Below are positions 59,844 through 64,000 of a DNA stretch of 64,000 nt, piece by piece; position 1 is the stretch's first letter; each line of letters opens with the position of its first letter. The notes under the pieces were generated by a model, which was not told where the DNA came from, did no database searches, and saw only the letters and a list, made by a program, of their open reading frames with translations. The stretch is from M55B118 sp964501715 (lineage in GTDB: Bacteria; Bacillota_I; Bacilli_A; Izemoplasmatales; Izemoplasmataceae): positions 9,364 to 73,363 of the forward strand of contig CAZCTR010000006.1 of assembly GCA_964501715.1 (NCBI GenBank), written 5' to 3'. A program made the position numbers and the translations under genes.

Positions 59844-60860
59844 TTAGTCAAAAAATGCGCGAGGAGGTTTCAAATCAAGCATGGTTTTTAACCCAGGTGT
59901 GGTCTCCAAAAGCCTAGGAATCATGTTCACACACATGGCGATCGTGCCAATGCCCCCTTCAATTTCGGGTCGAACCGACATTTCTATCTCAGGCGAACCA
60001 TAGATGGTGATATAGTCCCCTGTGTACACCCCTTCAGCTTGTGGTTCAATCTGTTGAGGGTGATTCATGACTATGAATGGCTTCCCATCAACTGTTGCTT
60101 CTGCGGTCATGTTAATGCCCGCAACATGGTCTTTTTTGCAATATCCGTAAAGGCTTTTTCTGTCGACACCGGAAATAATCGGCTCCATTTTCTGATCGAA
60201 TGTGTCAACGGTTACTCCGAGAGCTTCGCTTATCATATATACACTCTCTTTAAAACCCACATGACCAGCCAGGTCTCCACTAGAGTGCATTTTGTTGAAC
60301 TCCTCTAAAGACAACCCCACACCTTGTTCGTCCATAACAGTCTTGCCGTAAGGGGAAAGACTATTCACACGAGTGATTTCAATCTTCGTTACAGACTGCA
60401 TAGGGGCCGTCAAAATAATAGCCAAGAGATCCATCACAAAGCCCGGATTAATGCCTGTGCCAAGTACACTCACTTCATGCTTTTTAGCAAGGTAGTCAAT
60501 CTTTTCTGACAATTCAGGAGCATTAGCCTTCGGATATGCCATTTCCTCGGCCGTGCTGATCACATGAATGCCTTCCATAACAACTCTTTCTATCTTAGAA
60601 TAAGATTTATGCACATGTGAGTCCGTAGCAATAATCATAACTTCAGGTTTCTGCCCAATCACAGTTTCTATGTTTTTGCTGATCGGGACATTCTCTCCGA
60701 CATAGCCCTGTTCAAGAATTTCCCCAGTGCTTTTCCCTTGATAGTCTGGATGGATATCACATACTCCGACCAATTCCAGACTGGGTTTTTGTCCAATCAT
60801 TTCAACAATTCCTCGTCCCATTGCACCAAAGCCCCATACTCCAATTCTGGTTTTGTTCAT
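59844..60860 (-). CDS. ord: 2,4-diaminopentanoate dehydrogenase
   Basis: A 338-residue NAD(P)-dependent dehydrogenase that oxidatively deaminates 2,4-diaminopentanoate to 2-amino-4-ketopentanoate plus ammonia. Rossmann motif GVWGFGAMGRG at about 6-16, VCDIHPD after strand 2, and the family segments GTGINPGFVMD and YGYCKKDHV. The start at 60860 has AAAGGTGG upstream; the longer frame lacks an SD. First gene of the operon that runs to arcB. Confidence 0.94.
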   Translation of the reverse strand: MNKTRIGVWGFGAMGRGIVEMIGQKPSLELVGVCDIHPDYQGKSTGEILEQGYVGENVPISKNIETVIGQKPEVMIIATDSHVHKSYSKIERVVMEGIHVISTAEEMAYPKANAPELSEKIDYLAKKHEVSVLGTGINPGFVMDLLAIILTAPMQSVTKIEITRVNSLSPYGKTVMDEQGVGLSLEEFNKMHSSGDLAGHVGFKESVYMISEALGVTVDTFDQKMEPIISGVDRKSLYGYCKKDHVAGINMTAEATVDGKPFIVMNHPQQIEPQAEGVYTGDYITIYGSPEIEMSVRPEIEGGIGTIAMCVNMIPRLLETTPGLKTMLDLKPPRAFFD

Positions 60861-60906
60861 AACTGCCACCTTTCGCTGTTTTTTTAACTTATTAAACACT
60901 ATAAAC

Positions 60907-60915
60907 ATAATAACA
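60907..60915 (-). promoter_or_regulatory. probable extended -10 promoter of the ord-to-arcB operon
   Basis: Minus-strand TGTTATTAT (-10 hexamer TATTAT at 60907-60912). A TTGATA lies further upstream but at 21 bp, too far for a usual spacer. It sits between the mutT terminator and ord. Confidence 0.42.
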
Positions 60916-60941
60916 TAAAAGCCCTTACATTTGTATCAAAT

Positions 60942-60967
60942 AAAAAAATGGCTCAGCGTATGAGCCA
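60942..60967 (-). terminator. rho-independent terminator after the Nudix gene
   Basis: Perfect 7-bp stem TGGCTCA / TGAGCCA (60949-60955 with 60961-60967) with a 5-base loop, followed on the minus strand by T7. Confidence 0.92.
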
Positions 60968-60980
60968 AGCCATTAAATCA

Positions 60981-61391
60981 TTATTCAAGGTATGGATTAT
61001 AATGCCGCTTAACGGCTTCTATCAATGGGACATCTGCAGGTAACCATTCAAGTTGCTCTGCTTCATTGAAAGACAACCATTTTACGTCATGATGCACTTG
61101 CGGCGTAATGGAACCACTTGAAATCGCGGCATCAAATAGCGTTAGATTCAACTGAAAGTCATCATAGGCAAAAGATGTTGAGACTATCTTCTTACGAATC
61201 ACGGTTTCGACGGACAATTCCTCTTTCAGTTCTCTTTTCAGTGCCTCTTCGGGCGATTCACCAGGCTCGATTTTACCTCCGGGAAATTCCCATTTATAGG
61301 GAAACCTTTCTTCAACACCTCTTTGGGCGCAAAGAACACGATGATTGGCATCCAAAATAGCGGCCGCAACCACCCGAATCACTCGTTCCAT
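60981..61391 (-). CDS. MutT-family Nudix hydrolase
   Basis: A 136-residue Nudix protein. The Nudix box runs from G38 to L59 (GGKIEPGESPEEALKRELKE core) with all catalytic glutamates. WEFPGGK and early VVAAAIL are like 8-oxo-dGTP diphosphatase (MutT) or CTP pyrophosphohydrolase; the substrate is uncertain. It overlaps the surE stop by 13 bp, so it is co-transcribed with surE and ends at the terminator 60942-60967. Confidence 0.9.
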   Translation of the reverse strand: MERVIRVVAAAILDANHRVLCAQRGVEERFPYKWEFPGGKIEPGESPEEALKRELKEELSVETVIRKKIVSTSFAYDDFQLNLTLFDAAISSGSITPQVHHDVKWLSFNEAEQLEWLPADVPLIEAVKRHYNPYLE

Positions 61392-62065
61392 GACAGATTA
61401 TTCAACCTTATTTTAGATATGGAAATATAACCGTTGAGGTGTGCAAAGACGTCCGTGTCTTTTGGAACGTCCTCTTCATAATACAATTTATCATGCCTGA
61501 AGACATTGTTCTCCATTTTAGGAACCAATTTTGCACGTCTGAAATACTGCCTAGTCAGCATAGTGCCCTTTGGCTCAACAAAATCGTCGGCAGGAAAATT
61601 CACATTCAGAATATGATCTTCGGATGGAAGGTCGTTATCAAGGATAAAATCCAATGTTGACTGGAAATGTTTTTTCACAATGCTATCCCCTTGAAAATCC
61701 CCTGAGAAAGCGATGGCTTTCTTCTGGAAATAGTTGGCCTGAAAAGCCGCTCCGACGGTTCCTGAATAAAGAATATCCACACCTATGTTATACCCTTCAT
61801 TTATACCCGAAACAATTAAATCCGGTTCTATGCCAAGGCCGAAAAGGCTAAAAGACACGCAATCAGCCGGTGTGCCCTTGACCGCATACTTATTGTCAGA
61901 GATTTTTCTGTACCCAAACTCACCGATAGTAATAGAGGTGCTTTTACCCGACTGTTGTTCCTCGGGAGCCACAACATAAACCTCTCCATAAGTATTGAGA
62001 ATCTTTTCCGCGAATTCCAGTCTCTTTGAACGTATGCCATCATCATTGACCAATATGATTTTCAT
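61379..62065 (-). CDS. surE: 5'/3'-nucleotidase SurE
   Basis: A 228-residue SurE phosphatase. The metal-binding aspartates D8 and D9 are in VNDDG, the serine lies in QQSGKSTSI, and the asparagine in SGINEGYNIG. It removes phosphate from nucleoside monophosphates. The start at 62065 is set by AAGGATG; the longer frame adds four residues. Its promoter is probably TTGAAT / TAGAAT at 62106-62134. Confidence 0.93.
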   Translation of the reverse strand: MKIILVNDDGIRSKRLEFAEKILNTYGEVYVVAPEEQQSGKSTSITIGEFGYRKISDNKYAVKGTPADCVSFSLFGLGIEPDLIVSGINEGYNIGVDILYSGTVGAAFQANYFQKKAIAFSGDFQGDSIVKKHFQSTLDFILDNDLPSEDHILNVNFPADDFVEPKGTMLTRQYFRRAKLVPKMENNVFRHDKLYYEEDVPKDTDVFAHLNGYISISKIRLNNLSWNE

Positions 62066-62105
62066 TCGAATACACATCCTTGAAATTAAATTACATACCT
62101 AATGT

Positions 62106-62134
62106 ATTCTATTATCAAATCAAGCAATATTCAA
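62106..62134 (-). promoter_or_regulatory. probable promoter of surE and the Nudix gene
   Basis: Minus-strand TTGAAT (62129-62134) and TAGAAT (62106-62111), spacer 17 bp. It overlaps the last codons of the upstream gene. Confidence 0.55.
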
Positions 62135-62802
62135 GCACAATCCATATTATTATCTTTGCAATCTTCTTGGTCCAGAAGAAAAGCTTTAATGTATTCTGCA
62201 AAAAATCTCACATTATCCTTGTTGTATTTCACATGTTTAGGGAGCCAGAAACTATTATCATACTCAGGCATTGCAATAAAAGCGAAAAGATGGATTTTAT
62301 AATAATCTGGAATATAATTGCCTAACAATTCTTTGTAAAACAATAATTCGTTCTCTTTTTTCTGCCACATTGAAGAGAGGTTAGGGAAAGTGAACGAAAC
62401 TCGAAATTCCACTAGCAGCAATCGCTTACCGTATTCCAGGATAAAATCGATTCTCCGGTTTTTAGAGAAATAAATTTTGTATTCTGAATACATCTTGACT
62501 CTGTTAAGTCGTTCCGCTTCAATCATCGTCTCCAGTTCTGAAATCACCCGCATCATGATACTGTAGCTATCCAATAGGGATACTATCTCGGCTATTGATA
62601 TGTTTCTTCTAAAAAGGCGTTTCTCCATAAACAACTTGCGAATATGTTGCACATAGGTTCTATCCTTGATCTTTTCTCCTCTCATATTGTTTTTCTCCAT
62701 AGTAATGGTCCAACCATTGTAAAAATTCAATTCTCTGTAATACGATTTAAAATCAAGAACCGAGTCAAAAGCTAACATGCTGTTTTCCTTGAAACTATAC
62801 AT
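62131..62802 (-). CDS. unrecognised protein with a PD-(D/E)xK-like motif
   Basis: A 223-residue protein I do not recognise. The start at 62802 (MYSFKENSM) has AAAGGTGATGA upstream. The middle carries RRIDFILEYGKRLLLVEFRV, in which D, then E-F-R at the end of a hydrophobic strand, resembles the D...ExK core of PD-(D/E)xK nucleases with Arg in place of Lys; then WQKKENELLFYKELL follows. It is visibly more AT-rich than the genes to its left, lies beside a possible mobile-element scar, and may be a recent arrival. Function is not assigned. Confidence 0.6.
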   Translation of the reverse strand: MYSFKENSMLAFDSVLDFKSYYRELNFYNGWTITMEKNNMRGEKIKDRTYVQHIRKLFMEKRLFRRNISIAEIVSLLDSYSIMMRVISELETMIEAERLNRVKMYSEYKIYFSKNRRIDFILEYGKRLLLVEFRVSFTFPNLSSMWQKKENELLFYKELLGNYIPDYYKIHLFAFIAMPEYDNSFWLPKHVKYNKDNVRFFAEYIKAFLLDQEDCKDNNMDCA

Positions 62803-63145
62803 TTTATCATCACCTTTCACTTTAATAATCGTGATGAATAGGTGATTTTACTTTTTTATATTTTAGTTTTTGTTTTTTTAAAAAATAGAAAAATACAAAA
62901 AGAGCTAAATGATAGGCTTTTAAATGCCTGTTTAAATAATGTAAGCACTGTGCGAAAAATGACGGGGAAGTTAACCAACGCCTCATTAGTTAGAGAAAAT
63001 AATAAGCGTAGATTAATCAATACCAAAAACATGAGCGATGATATCACATTGTTCAATTACAGGAAAAATCCTTCTAACTAGTCGTGTGTTGTCCGACACT
63101 TAAAGAATCCCCCACCGATACTTAGAGTTCATACCATTTTCACTT
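62803..63145. other. AT-rich gap with a possible mobile-element scar
   Basis: About 340 bp without a convincing gene. A 79-codon plus-strand frame (62842-63081) has no usable start signal. Near the right end a 13-base near-direct repeat, CCGACACTTAAAG at 63093-63105 and CCGATACTTAGAG at 63115-63127 (two differences), follows a TGT. Repeated sub-terminal units of this kind occur at the ends of IS21-type elements, but no second end or transposase is present. The rest is low-complexity A/T sequence. Confidence 0.5.
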
Positions 63146-63172
63146 AAAAAAAAGAAGCCTCTAAATGGCTTC
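63146..63172 (-). terminator. rho-independent terminator of the tRNA array
   Basis: Stem GAAGCC / GGCTTC (63154-63159 with 63167-63172) followed on the minus strand by T8. It lies 14 bp past the tRNA-Phe 3' end. Confidence 0.9.
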
Positions 63173-63185
63173 ATTAAGCTATAAA

Positions 63186-63261
63186 TGGTGGCTCAGGGCG
63201 GAATCGAACCACCGACACATAGATTTTCAGTCTACTGCTCTACCGACTGAGCTACTGAGCC
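63186..63261 (-). tRNA. tRNA-Phe (GAA)
   Basis: 76 nt including encoded CCA. Acceptor GGCTCAG / CTGAGCC, anticodon loop CTGAAAA with anticodon GAA, T-loop GGTTCGATTCC. Last tRNA of the minus-strand array. Confidence 0.97.
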
Positions 63262-63269
63262 AAAAAAAA

Positions 63270-63345
63270 TGGCGGTCCTGACGGGATTTGAACCCGCGAT
63301 CTCCAGTGTGACAGACTGGCATGTTAACCACTACACCACAGGACC
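63270..63345 (-). tRNA. tRNA-Asp (GTC)
   Basis: 76 nt with encoded CCA. Acceptor GGTCCTG / CAGGACC, discriminator G, anticodon loop CTGTCAC (GTC). Confidence 0.97.
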
Positions 63346-63348
63346 TAT

Positions 63349-63425
63349 TGGTTGCGGGGGAAGGATTTGAACCTCCGACCTTGAGGTTATGAGCCTCACG
63401 AGCTACCAGACTGCTCCACCCCGCG
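63349..63425 (-). tRNA. initiator tRNA-fMet (CAT)
   Basis: 77 nt with encoded CCA. The unpaired C1-A72 at the acceptor end marks it as the initiator. The anticodon loop is CTCATAA. The anticodon stem is TGAGG / CCTCA, so the usual three G-C pairs (GGG/CCC) are changed to AGG/CCT. Confidence 0.96.
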
Positions 63426-63474
63426 ATAAACATAAAGACATAATAATACTACCAGCTTAGCTTTAAAGTGTCAA

Positions 63475-63567
63475 TGGCGGAGGAAGAGGGATTCGAACCC
63501 CCGCGACGCTCACACGCCCTGTCGGTTTTCAAGACCGATCCCTTCAGCCAGACTTGGGTATTCCTCC
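63475..63567 (-). tRNA. tRNA-Ser (TGA)
   Basis: 93 nt with a long variable arm and encoded CCA. Acceptor GGAGGAA / TTCCTCC, anticodon loop CTTGAAA (TGA), discriminator G. Confidence 0.97.
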
Positions 63568-63591
63568 ACTATAGACATGCCTGACACCGAT

Positions 63592-63668
63592 TGGTGGACC
63601 CGGCAGGATTCGAACCTGCGACCAACCGGTTATGAGCCGGGAGCTCTGACCAGCTGAGCTACGGGTCC
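63592..63668 (-). tRNA. tRNA-Ile2 (CAT, probably lysidine-modified)
   Basis: 77 nt with encoded CCA. The anticodon is CAT, but the body (GGACCCGTAGCTCAGCTGG start, acceptor closing GGGTCC) matches the minor Ile tRNA that reads AUA after lysidine modification by TilS, and not the elongator Met tRNA, which is the next gene. Identity is by sequence resemblance. Confidence 0.82.
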
Positions 63669-63673
63669 ATACA

Positions 63674-63750
63674 TGGTAGCGGCGAAGGGAGTCGAACCCC
63701 TGACCTTTCGGGTATGAACCGAACGCTCTGACCAACTGAGCTACACCGCC
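63674..63750 (-). tRNA. elongator tRNA-Met (CAT)
   Basis: 77 nt with encoded CCA. GGCGGTGTAGCTCAG start and G1-U72 closing pair match the Gram-positive elongator Met tRNA; anticodon loop TTCATAC. Confidence 0.92.
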
Positions 63751-63863
63751 ATACAATATAAACGGACGTTTAGGACAACCCTCAGAGAGAAAGTCTCACT
63801 GCAACCTGGTCTTGTTGTTATCGGGTTCATACACAACGCACCGTTTATTACAAAGTGTTCCGT
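63751..63863. other. unexplained 113-nt spacer in the tRNA array
   Basis: The other spacers in this array are 3-49 nt; this one is 113 nt. An 8-bp complementary pair ATAAACGG / CCGTTTAT (63759-63766 with 63842-63849) closes most of it. No cloverleaf, T-arm or 5S-like pattern was found. It may hold a small RNA or be a degraded insertion. Confidence 0.35.
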
Positions 63864-63951
63864 TGGTACCTGGAGCCGGACTTGAACCGGCACGGTATAC
63901 TATACCATTGGATTTTAAGTCCAACGCGTCTACCTATTCCGCCATCCAGGC
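63864..63951 (-). tRNA. tRNA-Leu (TAA)
   Basis: 88 nt with a long variable arm and encoded CCA. Acceptor GCCTGGA / TCCAGGT, anticodon loop CTTAAAA (TAA). Confidence 0.97.
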
Positions 63952-63954
63952 AAA

Positions 63955-64000
63955 TGGTGTCCTGCAGAGGATTCGAACCTCTGACCCTCTGATTAAAAGT
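63955..64000 (-). tRNA. tRNA-Lys (TTT), partial
   Basis: Only the 3' part (46 nt) is in the window: part of the anticodon loop with TTTT, the variable region, the T-arm GGTTCGAATCC and encoded CCA. The sequence after the anticodon (AATCAGAGGGTC) fits tRNA-Lys. Confidence 0.85.

Noticed and set aside
62842..63081. A 79-codon plus-strand frame in the AT-rich gap
   Set aside because: It would start at a GTG within an AT-rich run without a separate SD, its N terminus is low-complexity hydrophobic sequence, and no family is recognisable.
63751..63863. A ninth tRNA or a 5S rRNA fragment in the array spacer
   Set aside because: No cloverleaf, no T-loop/T-stem and no 5S loop motifs could be drawn; only the end pairing is clear.
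1..64000. A CRISPR array, prophage, or complete insertion sequence
   Set aside because: No regularly spaced repeats, no integrase, phage structural or transposase gene was seen on either strand.

Overview
This 64 kb window is a chromosomal segment of a Gram-positive-lineage bacterium (Bacillota or Mycoplasmatota). The basis is gene order: a cysS-mrnC-rlmB-sigma-rpmG-secE-nusG-rplKAJL-rpoBC block, a tmk-holB-ricT-trmN6-rsmI-metG block, and an S10-spc-alpha superoperon that ends rplQ-ecfA1-ecfA2-ecfT-truA. UGA is an ordinary stop codon (rpsE, rlmB, cysS and arcB all end in TGA), so the code is the standard bacterial one and not the Mycoplasma code. Strong TTGACA / TATAAT promoters with 17-bp spacers and AGGAGG ribosome binding sites fit the same lineage. 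An initiator tRNA with an AGG instead of a GGG anticodon stem, together with the RpoB and RpoC sequences, makes me suspect an Acholeplasma/Izemoplasma-type relative. That is inference and would need a phylogeny.

Layout. Almost every gene is on the minus strand, so the window reads as operons running right to left. 1-0.8 kb: start of the str operon (rpsL, rpsG cut by the window edge). 0.8-12.5 kb: secE-nusG, rplK-rplA-rplJ-rplL, a YbxB-like methyltransferase, rpoB and rpoC. 12.5-18.6 kb: rpmG, a SigH-like sigma factor, rlmB, mrnC, cysS, a cold-shock gene, gltX and rplM-rpsI. 18.7-24.7 kb: metG, rsmI, trmN6, ricT, holB, tmk. 24.8-26.4 kb (plus strand): a ZnuCB-like metal ABC transporter. 26.4-31.3 kb: nagA, then truA and the ECF transporter energising module. 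31.4-45.7 kb: the S10-spc-alpha ribosomal protein cluster with secY, adk, map, infA and rpoA. 45.9-48.3 kb: a Crp/Fnr-type regulator divergent from a lipoprotein-permease pair of an SsuA/TauA-type ABC importer. 48.3-49.7 kb: an HD-domain protein and a CmpB-like membrane protein. 49.7-60.9 kb: a ten-gene amino-acid fermentation operon. 61-62.8 kb: a MutT-type Nudix gene, surE and an unrecognised nuclease-like gene. 62.8-63.15 kb: an AT-rich gap with a possible mobile-element scar. 63.15-64 kb: a tRNA array (Phe, Asp, fMet, Ser, Ile2, Met, Leu, and a cut Lys).

The most distinctive part is the 49.7-60.9 kb operon, read as ord-ortA-ortB-oraS-oraE-glmL-like-orr-alr-arcA-arcB. It joins arginine deiminase and ornithine carbamoyltransferase (arginine to ornithine plus carbamoyl phosphate) to the ornithine racemase / B12-dependent aminomutase / diaminopentanoate dehydrogenase / thiolase route (ornithine to acetyl-CoA plus D-alanine). 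The alanine racemase in the same operon would recover the D-alanine as L-alanine. This is a self-contained arginine/ornithine fermentation module, although carbamate kinase and an arginine-ornithine antiporter are not in view.

Control elements that can be read directly include nearly perfect sigma-A-type promoters for rpsL, rplK, rpoB, rpmG and rplM, an L10 leader with an intrinsic attenuator before rplJ, a folded leader before the S10 operon, promoter-proximal hairpins on several r-protein transcripts, and a perfect inverted repeat between the Crp/Fnr gene and its divergent transporter. No CRISPR array, prophage, rRNA operon or intact insertion sequence was seen.
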